Below are positions 34,038 through 43,983 of a stretch of 64,000 bases of DNA, piece by piece (the stretch's first letter is position 1; each line of letters begins with the position of its first letter). The stretch is from Trinickia dinghuensis (GTDB lineage Bacteria > Pseudomonadota > Gammaproteobacteria > Burkholderiales > Burkholderiaceae). The translations under genes and the position numbers were made by a program. Below the pieces are notes generated by a model that was not told where the DNA came from, made no database searches, and was given only the letters and a program-made list of their open reading frames with translations. The stretch spans positions 248,001-312,000 of the forward strand of contig NZ_QRGA01000008.1 in the NCBI RefSeq assembly GCF_003367175.1. Reading direction: 5' to 3'.

Positions 34038-34630
34038 CCCACGCGAAACCGGGCACGCACAGCACGGCGCTAGTCATGCGCGAAGACTTCGACCAGTCCT
34101 TCGCCCGGCTGCTCGCAGAAGATCCGCCGTCCGAAAGCCTGCTCGCCATCCGCGTCGGCGGGGATCCCTACGCCATCCGCATTGCCGACATACAGGGCTT
34201 GCATGTCGATCGCCATGTCGTCGCGCTGCCTTCCGCGCGCCGAGAATTCTTGGGCGTCGTCGGCTTTCGAGGGCAGATCGCTCCCGTGTACGACCTTGCG
34301 GCGATGCTGGGTTACACGCGTGCCCGGCCCGTGATGCCGCGCTGGATGGTGTCGCTGCGCCACCGCGAGCCCATCGCTTTCGCCTTCGATGCATTCGACC
34401 ACCTGTTCACGCTCGCAGCCCAACAGACGCCATCCGTCGCCGGCTCCGCAGGTGTGGATGTGGACGTGGAGGCACATGCCGAACGAGCGGGACCACCCGA
34501 TCGCCCTCATCTACGCGACGTCGCGCGGGATGGCGCCGCGATACGCCCGATCATTCAGTTGCAGTCCACGCTGTCCGTCATTCAAGGATTTTGCGGTTCA
34601 TCCTTCAACGAAAGGAGCGAAGAACAATGA
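34034..34630 (+). CDS. cheW: CheW-like coupling protein 2 (WspD-like)
   Basis: A 198-residue protein from ATG 34034. An N-terminal extension of about 30 residues precedes the CheW core (LLAIRVGGDPYAIRIADIQG, LGVVGFRGQIAPVYDLAAML). The C-terminal half is less canonical (HREPIAFAFDAFDHLFTL, ending RPIIQLQSTLSVI). It overlaps both neighbours by four bases, the layout expected of the second CheW in a Wsp-like operon. Confidence 0.8.
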   Translation: MTHAKPGTHSTALVMREDFDQSFARLLAEDPPSESLLAIRVGGDPYAIRIADIQGLHVDRHVVALPSARREFLGVVGFRGQIAPVYDLAAMLGYTRARPVMPRWMVSLRHREPIAFAFDAFDHLFTLAAQQTPSVAGSAGVDVDVEAHAERAGPPDRPHLRDVARDGAAIRPIIQLQSTLSVIQGFCGSSFNERSEEQ

Positions 34631-36096
34631 AGAAGAATTGGACATTCGCGCAAAAGCTCGCGGCCGGCTACGCCGTTCTAGTCGTCCTTGCCGCGGCCAT
34701 TTCCGCCGTCGCGATCTACGCGCTGCTAGGCACCATCGCGAGCAAGGATCACGTGATCAACATCAATGCAAGGATTCTGATCGAAGTCGAACAACTCAAT
34801 ACCGCCTCGGAGGAACGCGTGTCGGCGCTGCGAGGTTATATGTTGACGCAAGACGATCGCTTCGCGACGAAACTGAACGCCTCGCGCGAAGCATTCACGA
34901 GCATTCTCACGCACCTGAAGGAGATCGCCGATACCGACGAGTCGCGCCGCCAGATCGACGCGATCGAGCGCGCATCCGCCGAGTATCATCAGGACACGGA
35001 CGCGCTGGCCGTGCAGGTACGCAATCACGTAAAGAACGACGAAATTCTGCGCGAGTTCGATGAGAAGATCCTGCCGTCAAGGCAACAGCTGGACGAGCAA
35101 TTGCGCGGCTTGGTCACGCTCGAGGAGCGCAACTTGACCGACGCCGATCGCCTGGCGGCGAACACCGCATCCAATGCCGTCCATCTCGTCCTCACACTCG
35201 CAGGCGCAGCGCTGGTCTTCGCGATTGCGGTGGCCTATCTGTTGACCCGTACGCTAAGCCGGCAGATCGGGGCGGCCGTCGGCCATGTCCAAAGCTCGTC
35301 GGCGGAACTGCAGGCTGCCGCCACGCAGCAGGCATCCGGCGCCAAGGAACAGGCCACGGCCATGACCGAGATCACGACCACGATCAGCGAACTCGTCGCG
35401 ACCTCGCGGCAAATCGCCGAGAGTGCGCAACGCGTCGCCCAAGTCGCGGAGCAAACCGCGTCAGCGGTGCGAACCGGCGACGCCAAAGTGGAAACCGGCC
35501 AGGAATCGATGGTCGTCATGCGCAAGCAGGTCGACGTCGTCGTCGGGCACATGCTCGATCTCGGGCGCAAATCGCAAGAGATCGGCGCCGTGCTCGATAT
35601 CGTGGCCGAACTCGCTGAACAAACCAATATCCTCTCGATCAACGCCACCATCGAAGCGACGGGCGCGGGCGAAAGCGGCAAGCGCTTCGCGGTCGTGGCG
35701 GACGAGATCCGCAAATTGGCGGACCGCGTCGCCAATTCCACCAAGGAGATCCGCGCTCAAATCGACGATATCCGCGGCGCGGTCAACACGACCGTGATGG
35801 CGACCGAGAGCAGCGCCAAGGCGGTGGACGCCGGCGCACGCCAGTTCACGGACGTCACCGTCGCCTTGAAGCGGATCTTCGAACTCGTCGGCACGACCAC
35901 CGATGCCGCGCGCGAGATCGAGTTGTCGACCAAGCAGCAGGTGACGGCCGCCGAGCAGGTGCGGATCGCCGTGACGGATGTCTCGCAAGCCTCGAAGGAA
36001 ACCGAGACGAGTACGAGCCAAACGCTGCAAACGGCTTCGCAGCTCGCCGGATTGTCGGCCGAATTGAGGCGCCTGATTCTGTCGCAGGCGAACTAG
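34627..36096 (+). CDS. Methyl-accepting chemotaxis protein (WspA-like position)
   Basis: A 489-residue receptor from ATG 34627. Membrane helix 1 is about 9-33 (LAAGYAVLVVLAAAISAVAIYALL) and helix 2 about 188-208. The periplasmic part has the CHASE3-like pattern LIEVEQLNTASEERVSALRG and YMLTQDDRF. The cytoplasmic signalling helix carries the hairpin tip ELAEQTNILSINATIEATGAG and FAVVADEIRKLADRV. The tip departs slightly from the canonical EAARAGE (TGAGE here). A normal HAMP domain is not obvious between helix 2 and the signalling helices. It would sense surface or envelope cues if Wsp-like; the ligand is unknown. Confidence 0.88.
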   Translation: MKKNWTFAQKLAAGYAVLVVLAAAISAVAIYALLGTIASKDHVININARILIEVEQLNTASEERVSALRGYMLTQDDRFATKLNASREAFTSILTHLKEIADTDESRRQIDAIERASAEYHQDTDALAVQVRNHVKNDEILREFDEKILPSRQQLDEQLRGLVTLEERNLTDADRLAANTASNAVHLVLTLAGAALVFAIAVAYLLTRTLSRQIGAAVGHVQSSSAELQAAATQQASGAKEQATAMTEITTTISELVATSRQIAESAQRVAQVAEQTASAVRTGDAKVETGQESMVVMRKQVDVVVGHMLDLGRKSQEIGAVLDIVAELAEQTNILSINATIEATGAGESGKRFAVVADEIRKLADRVANSTKEIRAQIDDIRGAVNTTVMATESSAKAVDAGARQFTDVTVALKRIFELVGTTTDAAREIELSTKQQVTAAEQVRIAVTDVSQASKETETSTSQTLQTASQLAGLSAELRRLILSQAN

Positions 36097-38148
36097 ATGG
36101 CCAAGGATCCGTACCGCTATTTCAGAGTCGAGGCGCGCGAACTGCTCGACCAAATTTGCGCCGGTGTCCTGGAACTGGAAAAAGGCCGGCACGACGCCGA
36201 ACTCGTCGCGCGCCTGCTAAGGCTCGCCCATACCCTCAAGGGCGCGGCGCATGTCGTCAAGCTCGGTGAAATCGCCGAACTCACGCACATGCTCGAGGAA
36301 GAGCTTACGCCGTACCGAAGCGACGGCGAAGCGCCCGAGCGGGACAAGATCGACGGCATGCTGACCCGGCTCGATGCGATCGAGGGGCATCTGAGCCTGC
36401 TGCCTTCGTCCGAGGCGACCATCTCAGTCGCCCCGGTCAAGTCAGCCAGTGCGGCCGATGTGGCAAATGCGGCTAATGCGCCTAATGCGGACGCTTCGAT
36501 CACCCCCGCAAAGAACGAGACACCCGAACTTCCAACCCGCGCACCACGCGCGGACGTGGCGATGGTCGATGCCTTGCTCGAAGGCTTGAACGAGTTGAGC
36601 AGCGAGTTGGCCAGCATGCGGCGGGTCATGGCGAAGGTCGGCCGCGAGTGGATGCTTCCGGCCGGCATCGAGCGCAACCTCACGTCCGGCGTCGAACGGA
36701 TGGGACGCGAGTTGCATCAGTTGCGCGACACCGCCGATCGGCTGCGCTTGACGCCGGTTTCCAACGTGTTCACCACGCTGGAGCGGGTGGCCCGCGATGC
36801 CGCGCATAGCGTCGGCAAACAAGTTCAGTTCGTGGCCGGCGGCGGCGAGGTCAGGCTCGACGGCCAGGTCCTCGACATCGTTCAAGACGCCTTGGTTCAA
36901 CTCGTACGCAATGCGGTCGCGCACGGAATAGAAACGGCCGCCGAGCGGCTGACCGCCGGCAAGCCGGCGGCCGGACGCATCACGTTACAGATGGAACAGC
37001 AAGGCTGCTATGTCTTGTTCCGCTGCGTCGACGACGGCGCCGGGGTCGACCTGGACGCGGTCGAGCGCGCCGCTCGTAGCAAGAACATGGCGGCCGCCAC
37101 GCACGCCGGCTTCGACACCGGCGAATGGCTGTCCGTGCTGCTCAAAGGCGGTATTTCCACGACGCGCACCGTTACGACACTCGCCGGCCGCGGCGTAGGA
37201 CTCGACGTGGTGCGCGAAGCCATGCAGCGCCTGAACGGCAGGATCAGCGGACGGACTACACGGGGCGAAGGCACCACGATCGAGCTGCGCGTGCCTGTAT
37301 CGCTGGCCTCGATCGAAGTGCTGATCGTCGAAATCTCCAACCAGACTGTCGCGATTCCGCTCGACGCCGTCCGTCGCGTGCGACGCATCGGCCCCGCGGA
37401 GATCGTCCGGGCCCCCGACGGCGACGGCATTCTCGATGACGGCGTGTTGATTAGCCTGATCTCGCCGACGCTCGGAAGAACGGCTGCCCTGGCCGCGACC
37501 ACCGCGACGGCCCGCTATGCGAGCGAGCGTGCCGAAGCGCGCGCCAAGACCGCCGCCGTCTTGTCCTGTGGCGGCGTGACGGCTGCCGTGAAGGTAGATC
37601 GCTTGTACGGAACGGAAAGCATCTTGCTGCGGCCGCTGCCCGCGCTGGCCGCAGCCGACGCCATAGTCGCCGGGACCTTCCTCGACAGGGACGGCGTGCC
37701 GCGCGCCGTGCTGGCGCCCGAAGCGCTGATCGCGGCGCCGCCCGCGCGCCCCTCGCACGACCATCCCGCCGCGGACGTACCGCGGCCGATTCTGATCATC
37801 GACGATTCGCTGACGACCCGAATGCTGGAGACCAGCATTCTCGAATCGGCCGGTTTCACCGTGGAATCGGCGGCATCCGCCGAGGAAGGGCTGGAGAAGG
37901 CGAGATTCAAGGATTACGCCCTGTTTCTGGTCGACATCGAAATGCCCGGCATGAACGGCTTCGAGTTCGTCGAATTGAGCCGCGGCGACGCCACCCTGCG
38001 CGAAGTGCCCTGCATCCTCGTCAGTTCGCGTGATTCGGCGGAAGACAAGCGGCGTGCCGAGATCGCCGGCGCGGCCGCGTACATCGTCAAGAGCCAATTT
38101 GATCAGACAGAATTTCTGCAATGCGTCGACGGGCTAACGGACCGATGA
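36097..38148 (+). CDS. cheA: CheA-type hybrid histidine kinase with C-terminal receiver (WspE-like)
   Basis: A 683-residue protein starting one base after the receptor stop. Hpt domain about 1-105 with the phospho-His at 45 (RLAHTLKGAAHVV). A linker rich in Ala/Asn/Pro (about 110-150) replaces the usual P2 domain. Dimerisation and HATPase follow (LVQLVRNAVAHGIE, CVDDGAGVDLDAV, GRGVGLDVVREAM), then a CheW-like domain (IEVLIVEISNQTVAIPLDAV) and a C-terminal receiver about 565-680 (ILIIDDSLTTRMLE, YALFLVDIEMPGMNGFEF, IVKSQFD). This is the CheA-REC layout of WspE and FrzE-type kinases. Confidence 0.9.
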   Translation: MAKDPYRYFRVEARELLDQICAGVLELEKGRHDAELVARLLRLAHTLKGAAHVVKLGEIAELTHMLEEELTPYRSDGEAPERDKIDGMLTRLDAIEGHLSLLPSSEATISVAPVKSASAADVANAANAPNADASITPAKNETPELPTRAPRADVAMVDALLEGLNELSSELASMRRVMAKVGREWMLPAGIERNLTSGVERMGRELHQLRDTADRLRLTPVSNVFTTLERVARDAAHSVGKQVQFVAGGGEVRLDGQVLDIVQDALVQLVRNAVAHGIETAAERLTAGKPAAGRITLQMEQQGCYVLFRCVDDGAGVDLDAVERAARSKNMAAATHAGFDTGEWLSVLLKGGISTTRTVTTLAGRGVGLDVVREAMQRLNGRISGRTTRGEGTTIELRVPVSLASIEVLIVEISNQTVAIPLDAVRRVRRIGPAEIVRAPDGDGILDDGVLISLISPTLGRTAALAATTATARYASERAEARAKTAAVLSCGGVTAAVKVDRLYGTESILLRPLPALAAADAIVAGTFLDRDGVPRAVLAPEALIAAPPARPSHDHPAADVPRPILIIDDSLTTRMLETSILESAGFTVESAASAEEGLEKARFKDYALFLVDIEMPGMNGFEFVELSRGDATLREVPCILVSSRDSAEDKRRAEIAGAAAYIVKSQFDQTEFLQCVDGLTDR

Positions 38149-38154
38149 GGACAA

Positions 38155-39246
38155 ATGAAACTGCGCGTGCTGATTGCCGAGGATTCGCTGACCGTGCGCA
38201 AGCGCCTCTCCGAAATCTTGAGCACCGATCCCGATGTCCAAGTGGTGGGCGAGGCCGAGGACGGCGGCCAGGCCATCGAACTGTGCCGGGCTTTGAAACC
38301 CGACGTCATCACGCTCGACATGATGATGCCGGTGATGAGCGGCCTAGCCGCCGCCGAATACATCATGGCGTATTGCCCGACGCCTATCCTCGTCGTGTCC
38401 TCGTCGTTCAACCGAGGGGAGCTGTATAAGACCTACGACGCATTGGCAGCCGGCGTGGTCGAGGTCATGGAAAAGCCCTCCGCCGACCGCATGGAGGACG
38501 AGTGGGAATCGCGCTTCATCAAGATGGTCAAGTTGGTGGCGCGCATCAAACCGATCACCCATTTGCGCGGTCGGCTGAGCAGAAAGTACACGCTGGAAAC
38601 ACCCCCACATCCGCAGCCGCAGTCGCCATCCATCGCCGCGCAGGAAGTCCCGGACGATGCTCGCATCATCCGAATCGCCGCCATCGGGGCCTCGACCGGA
38701 GGCCCGCGCGCGCTGGTCGACATTCTGCGCAGCCTGCCCGTCGATTTCGCCCTCCCCCTTCTGGTGGTCGTGCATATCGGCGACCCGTTCGGCGACACTT
38801 TCGCGCAATGGCTGGATGGACAAAGCGCGCATCGCGTACGTCTTGCGCGGGACGGCGATCCTGTCCCGGCGCGGGGTGTCGTCCTTGCGCCGTCGGGACG
38901 TCACCTGCTGGTGCACAAAGGCCGGCTGGCCTTATCCGACCAACCCGAACGGCATTCATGCCGGCCGTCGGTCGATGTGCTCTTCGAATCGATCGCCGAG
39001 GAGTACGGCCAGGCAGCGGTCGGTTGCCTGCTCACCGGAATGGGACAGGACGGCGGCAGCGGCTTGCTCGCGATGCGTCGAGCCGGCGGCGTGACGATCG
39101 CGCAGGACGAAGCCACCTCGGCCGTCTACGGCATGCCGCGTGAGGCCGCGTTGCTCGGTGCCGCGCAACAGGTGCTGCCCCTCCCCGACATCGCCCCGGC
39201 GCTGGCCCGCATCGCGAGCCGGCTCGGCCACGGGAATCCGCCATGA
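38155..39246 (+). CDS. cheB: CheB methylesterase (WspF-like)
   Basis: A 363-residue protein from ATG 38155. Receiver about 1-120 (LIAEDSLTVRKRL, DVITLDMMMPVMSG with the phospho-acceptor Asp at about 56, MEKPSADR). The methylesterase domain is about 175-360 with the catalytic Ser in IGASTGGPRAL, His in VVVHIGDPFGDTF and Asp in GMGQDGGSGLLAMRRAGG. It removes methyl groups from the receptor and provides adaptation; in Wsp systems loss of this protein locks the pathway on. It overlaps the following hybrid kinase by four bases. Confidence 0.92.
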   Translation: MKLRVLIAEDSLTVRKRLSEILSTDPDVQVVGEAEDGGQAIELCRALKPDVITLDMMMPVMSGLAAAEYIMAYCPTPILVVSSSFNRGELYKTYDALAAGVVEVMEKPSADRMEDEWESRFIKMVKLVARIKPITHLRGRLSRKYTLETPPHPQPQSPSIAAQEVPDDARIIRIAAIGASTGGPRALVDILRSLPVDFALPLLVVVHIGDPFGDTFAQWLDGQSAHRVRLARDGDPVPARGVVLAPSGRHLLVHKGRLALSDQPERHSCRPSVDVLFESIAEEYGQAAVGCLLTGMGQDGGSGLLAMRRAGGVTIAQDEATSAVYGMPREAALLGAAQQVLPLPDIAPALARIASRLGHGNPP

Positions 39247-41375
39247 GCGATTCGATTCTGATCGTCGACGACAGCCTGACCGTGCGCTCCGACTTGTGCG
39301 AGGCGCTGACAGGCGACGGCTATACGCTGCACGCATGCCCCGACCTAGCACGCGCCCGCGCCGTTCTCTCGCACCACCCGGTCGATCTGATCGTGCTCGA
39401 CGTCCTGCTGCCTGACGGCGACGGTATCGAATGGCTGCACGAGATCCGAGCCACGCCGGCGGGCGCGGAGATCCCAGTGCTCATTCTCTCCACCGAAACC
39501 GAAGTCAGCGACCGCATTCGCGGCTTGACCATGGGTTCGAACGATTACGTCGGCAAGCCTTACAACCGCGATTACCTGACAGCACGCGTGCGCGATCTGC
39601 TGCGTCCCCAGCGCAACGACATGCACACGTCGCCCAAGCCCCGCGTCTTGATCGTCGACGACAGCGTGACCTTCCGCGAGCACCTCGGCGAATTGCTACG
39701 CGGCCAGAACTTCGATGTGCTCCATGCCGCCACCGGCGAAGAAGGTTTGCGCAGCGTCGCGCTGCATCGCCCTAGTGTCGCAATCGTCGACGGGGTGCTG
39801 CCCGACATCGACGGGCCGACGCTGATCCGAAAGCTGCGCCTCGACGCCGCCTTGCGCAACACGCCTTGCATCCTGCTGACCGGCTCGAGCGATCGGCGCA
39901 GCGAAGTGACGGCACTCGAAGCCGGCGCCGACGCTTACATGCTCAAGTCGGAAGCGTTCGACATGGTGCTCGCCCGCGTGACCGCCGTGCTGCGCAATGT
40001 TTCGGACGAAGACATCGAAAGGCGTACAGCGAGCTTGCTGAGCCCGAAGCGGGTGCTCGCCGCCGACGACAGCGCGACTTATCTCGACGCGCTCGGTGAA
40101 ACGCTGCGGGCCGAAGGCTACGACGCGATCCTCACCCGCTCGGGCGAAGAAGCATTGGACATGGCTTTTGCGCAGCCGATCGACTGCATCCTGCTCGACC
40201 GCGTCATGCCCGGTTTGGGCGGCGTCGAAACGTGCCGCCGCATCAAAGCTTCGGCGCAATTGCGCGACATTCCCGTCATCATGCTGACCGCATCCGAAGA
40301 CCAAGCCGCCATGATCGAAGGCTTGAGCAGCGGCGCTGACGACTATGTGCTCAAATCGAGCGAGATCGAAGTGCTGAAGGCGCGCGTGCGTGTTCAATTG
40401 CGGCGCAAACAGCTGGAAGATCAGAATCGCGCCATTCGATCCGAACTGATGAGCAAAGAGCTGGAAGCCGCGGAAGCGCGTGCCGCGCGCGCACTAGCCG
40501 AAAGCCGCGCGGAACTGCTATCGATCCTGGAACAGAAGAACCGCGACCTCGCGGCAGCCAACGAGACGTTGGAAGAGAGCCAACGCCACATCGCGGAAAA
40601 GAACCGGCAATTGGAAGCCGCCAATAATCTCAAGTCCGAATTCCTGGCCAACATGTCGCACGAGTTGCGGACGCCGCTCAATGCCATCATCGGCTTTTCC
40701 GAAGTCATGACGAGCGGCATGGCGGGACCTATGACGGCTCAACAAGTGGAGTTCGCCGGGGACATCCATGAAAGCGGAAAGCACCTGCTGTCGATGATCA
40801 ACGACATTCTCGATTTATCGAAGATCGAGGCCGGCAAAATGGCACTCGAGCTGGAGCCGACCGATATCGGCCCCTTGTTGCAGGGCAGTTTGGTCATCAT
40901 CAAGGAAAGAGCGATGGCGAATCAACTGACGCTCAAGACCGAGATCGACGATATCGGCACCATTCGCGTCGATCGACGAAAGACGAAGCAAATCGTCTAC
41001 AACTTGCTTTCCAACGCGGTAAAGTTCACCCCCGACGCGGGGACGGTCACGCTGCGCGCACGACAAGTCGATCGATCTCGACCGGCACGGGCGCGACGCG
41101 TCGGCAGCGGAGACGCCTTGGCATCCGATGCTGCACGCTTCGTGGAAATCGCCGTGATCGACACGGGCATCGGCATTGAAGCGACGGCGTTGCCCCGGCT
41201 GTTCCAACCGTTCGTCCAACTCGACAGCAGCTTGGCGCGCCGCTACAACGGCACGGGTCTTGGGCTTGCGCTCGTCAAGCAATTGGTCGAACTGCATGGG
41301 GGCGCATTGGCCGTCGACAGCTGCGTGGGCCGCGGGTCCGAATTCATCGTGTGGCTGCCGATCCGGGCCATGTAA
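39243..41375 (+). CDS. Three-receiver hybrid histidine kinase (WspHRR-like position)
   Basis: A 710-residue soluble protein from ATG 39243. Three receivers in tandem: about 1-125 (ILIVDDSLTVRSDL, DLIVLDVLLPDGDG, VGKPYN), about 137-255 (VLIVDDSVTFREHL, VAIVDGVLPDIDG, MLKSEA) and about 270-385 (VLAADDSATYLDAL, CILLDRVMPGLGG, VLKSSE). A long coiled coil (about 390-465) leads to a HisKA kinase (FLANMSHELRTPLNAIIGF, His in SHELR) and HATPase (NLLSNAVKFTP, DTGIGIEA, GTGLGLALVKQL). In Pseudomonas Wsp this slot holds the diguanylate cyclase WspR; in Burkholderia cenocepacia a hybrid kinase is reported there. No GGDEF domain is present in this operon. Confidence 0.88.
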   Translation: MSDSILIVDDSLTVRSDLCEALTGDGYTLHACPDLARARAVLSHHPVDLIVLDVLLPDGDGIEWLHEIRATPAGAEIPVLILSTETEVSDRIRGLTMGSNDYVGKPYNRDYLTARVRDLLRPQRNDMHTSPKPRVLIVDDSVTFREHLGELLRGQNFDVLHAATGEEGLRSVALHRPSVAIVDGVLPDIDGPTLIRKLRLDAALRNTPCILLTGSSDRRSEVTALEAGADAYMLKSEAFDMVLARVTAVLRNVSDEDIERRTASLLSPKRVLAADDSATYLDALGETLRAEGYDAILTRSGEEALDMAFAQPIDCILLDRVMPGLGGVETCRRIKASAQLRDIPVIMLTASEDQAAMIEGLSSGADDYVLKSSEIEVLKARVRVQLRRKQLEDQNRAIRSELMSKELEAAEARAARALAESRAELLSILEQKNRDLAAANETLEESQRHIAEKNRQLEAANNLKSEFLANMSHELRTPLNAIIGFSEVMTSGMAGPMTAQQVEFAGDIHESGKHLLSMINDILDLSKIEAGKMALELEPTDIGPLLQGSLVIIKERAMANQLTLKTEIDDIGTIRVDRRKTKQIVYNLLSNAVKFTPDAGTVTLRARQVDRSRPARARRVGSGDALASDAARFVEIAVIDTGIGIEATALPRLFQPFVQLDSSLARRYNGTGLGLALVKQLVELHGGALAVDSCVGRGSEFIVWLPIRAM

Positions 41376-41377
41376 GG

Positions 41378-41743
41378 ATGGCGACGATACTGGTCATCGA
41401 GGACAACCCGGCCAACATGAAGCTCGCCCGCTTCTTGTTGAACAACGCTGGACACGCCGTGCTCGAGGCGGACCGCGCTGAAGCAGGCATTACGCTGGCC
41501 CATGACGCGCGCCCCGATTTGATCCTGCTCGATATCCAGATGCCCGGGATGGATGGGCTGGAAGCCGCTCGCTGTCTGAAATCCAGCGCTAGAACATCCG
41601 ATATCCCGCTTTATGCCTTCACCGGACTGGCCATGAAGGGCGACAGAGAGAAGATATTTGGAAGCGGCTTCGATGGATATATCACCAAGCCGATCAGCGT
41701 TGGCACCTTTCTCAAAGAAATCGATGGTGCGTTGAAGCTGTAG
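41378..41743 (+). CDS. Single-domain response regulator
   Basis: A 121-residue CheY-like receiver from ATG 41378, two bases after the hybrid kinase. Motifs: ATILVIEDNPANMKLARFLL, phospho-acceptor in DLILLDIQMPGMDGLEA, Thr in YAFTGLAMKG, Lys in GYITKPISVGTF. It has no output domain and resembles DivK-type phospho-relay proteins. It ends the chemosensory operon and probably receives phosphate from the hybrid kinase. Confidence 0.88.
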   Translation: MATILVIEDNPANMKLARFLLNNAGHAVLEADRAEAGITLAHDARPDLILLDIQMPGMDGLEAARCLKSSARTSDIPLYAFTGLAMKGDREKIFGSGFDGYITKPISVGTFLKEIDGALKL

Positions 41744-42490
<747 letters not shown>

Positions 42491-42555
42491 ACGATCGCCT
42501 ACAACTGCGCAGACCCGCGGATTCGCTCACAAAGGAATCACTTCAGAGGCTACCG

Positions 42556-42816
42556 ATGACGGAGCATCCCGAAAGAAAGTGCGTGGTCGTGATGTGGTCG
42601 GAGGAAAAGCAGGCGCTGATCTCTTATACCTTGGAGGTAGACCGGGCGCTGGCCGTTACCCAGCGCTTGTTTCCTTTGGAGCTTCCGCTTGCGGACTACG
42701 GTAATCAACTCGACGATGAATTCGCACGGCGGTTTGGCGGCGCAACGTTGAATTTGCTGGCGCTATCGAATCCGGAACTGAAACCTCATCTAAAGTTCAC
42801 GCCGACAGAGGATTGA
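42556..42816 (+). CDS. Small hypothetical protein
   Basis: An 86-residue protein from ATG 42556. Features seen: MTEHPERKCVVVMWSEEKQ, VDRALAVTQRLFPLELPLADYG, FARRFGGATLNLLALSNPEL. No membrane helix, signal peptide or recognised motif. It lies 65 bp after the GST gene and seven bp before the DUF4279-like gene, so these two may be co-transcribed. Small soluble orphans like this next to DUF4279 genes are sometimes immunity proteins of polymorphic toxins, but no toxin is adjacent. Confidence 0.5.
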   Translation: MTEHPERKCVVVMWSEEKQALISYTLEVDRALAVTQRLFPLELPLADYGNQLDDEFARRFGGATLNLLALSNPELKPHLKFTPTED

Positions 42817-42823
42817 GCGAGCG

Positions 42824-43246
42824 ATGACAATCGGAGTCCGTCAACTGGCACACGCAACGTTTCATGTAATGGGCGACTCGTTGGTGCCAGCGTTCTGGAC
42901 TGCATACTTCGGGGTCCAACCTGACACCACCATCGCCAAAGGGAAGCCATTCACAACGCCTTCGGGCCGCCCGAATCGTGCGCCGGGTCGGGTTGGGCTG
43001 TGGGGGCTAGATAGCAAGAAGTTCGTCCGAAGCGATTCGCTAGAACCTCATCTGCGTTACCTCGTTACGCGATTGGACCTAACTCGGTCTGGTCTTCCCG
43101 AACTGCTGTCGAGCATGAGCGTAAAAGCTCGCTTTTGGTGCTACTGGGACAACGAGACGGGAGACCGGGTGCCCGATGTGCCGGACGACGTCCAGATGCT
43201 CATCGAGTCGCTCGGCGGCTCCGTCGAAATCGACGAATATCGTTGA
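42824..43246 (+). CDS. DUF4279-like protein
   Basis: A 140-residue protein from ATG 42824. The pattern VPAFWTAYFGVQPDTTIAKG, GRVGLWGLDSKKFVRSDSLEPHLRYLVTRL and a C-terminal ARFWCYWDNETGD is that of DUF4279 proteins, a small alpha/beta family of unknown function often found beside polymorphic toxins. It follows the 86-residue orphan by seven bp. No regulatory site is seen. Confidence 0.6.
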   Translation: MTIGVRQLAHATFHVMGDSLVPAFWTAYFGVQPDTTIAKGKPFTTPSGRPNRAPGRVGLWGLDSKKFVRSDSLEPHLRYLVTRLDLTRSGLPELLSSMSVKARFWCYWDNETGDRVPDVPDDVQMLIESLGGSVEIDEYR

Positions 43247-43339
43247 GTCACGGCGAGCGCAGGTCATCGAAGCACCAACGCGCGCACGCAAGTTTCGCGA
43301 TCTACCAGGACGTCGAGTCACCCGAATTTTGGACGGCCA

Positions 43340-43642
43340 TCACGCGGCGTACGCGTGATGGCGGATCTCTTCGATTTTCTCGAAACCGATCTTTTCTTTC
43401 GCCATCTCAGTATCGTAGTGCGTCTGTAGGTTCATCCAGCTTTGCGGATCGGTATCGAAGTACGCACCCAGCCGCACGGCTGTGTCAGCTGTGATCGCGC
43501 GCTCGCCCTTGACGATTTCGTTGATGCGGCGCGCAGGTACGCCGATCGCCTTGGCGAGCGCGTATTGCGAAATGCCCAATGGCTCAAGCCAGTCCAGCGC
43601 GAGGATCTCTCCCGGCGTGGCCAGCGCGATTTCTCGTGTCAT
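43340..43642 (-). CDS. higA: HigA-type antitoxin (HTH, addiction module)
   Basis: A 100-residue protein from ATG 43642 (MTREIALATPGEIL); the upstream in-frame ATG at 43693 would overlap the toxin gene's stop region. The XRE-type helix-turn-helix is LGISQYALAKAIGVPARRINEIVKGERAITADTAVRLG, followed by the family's FDTDPQSWMNLQTHYD tail. It pairs with the RelE/HigB-type gene just upstream (toxin first, 54 bp apart), the HigBA order. It would bind the toxin and repress the operon. Confidence 0.88.
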   Translation of the reverse strand: MTREIALATPGEILALDWLEPLGISQYALAKAIGVPARRINEIVKGERAITADTAVRLGAYFDTDPQSWMNLQTHYDTEMAKEKIGFEKIEEIRHHAYAA

Positions 43643-43696
43643 GCCTAGCTCCACGGCCCCATTCGAGGCCTTATTAACTGACACCCTGAGCATTGC

Positions 43697-43975
43697 TCAG
43701 TGGTAGTCGACGATCTCAACGTTCGTCGCAGTGCCGTTCGCGAACCCGAAGCAGACGCGCCACTGATCGTTGATCCGGATGCTGTATTGCCCGATCCGAT
43801 CTCCCTTCAAAGCTTCCAGCCGATTATTCGGTGGGATGCGCAGGAAGCTCAGATCGGCCGCGGCGTGCAGTTGCTGTAGCTTGCGGATCGCGACCTTCTC
43901 GATGTTGGCGAACCGCGCAACCCTCGTGCCGCCGAAGAGCGTCTGCGTATCGCGACAGTTGAACGATGTGATCAT
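43697..43975 (-). CDS. higB: HigB/RelE-type toxin
   Basis: A 92-residue protein from ATG 43975 (MITSFNCRDTQTLFGG). RelE-superfamily features: IEKVAIRKLQQLHAA, NNRLEALKGDRIGQYSIRIND, and QWRVCFGFANGTATNVEIVDYH with the Arg and His characteristic of HigB ribosome-dependent mRNA interferases. It is the upstream gene of the pair with higA. An inverted repeat at 43984-44020 upstream is the likely operator. Confidence 0.88.
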   Translation of the reverse strand: MITSFNCRDTQTLFGGTRVARFANIEKVAIRKLQQLHAAADLSFLRIPPNNRLEALKGDRIGQYSIRINDQWRVCFGFANGTATNVEIVDYH

Positions 43976-43983
43976 GAAATCGA

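Noticed and set aside
43247-43339. Short open frame after the DUF4279-like gene
   Set aside because: Only about 90 bp with no start-site support; could be a degraded remnant but nothing identifies it.
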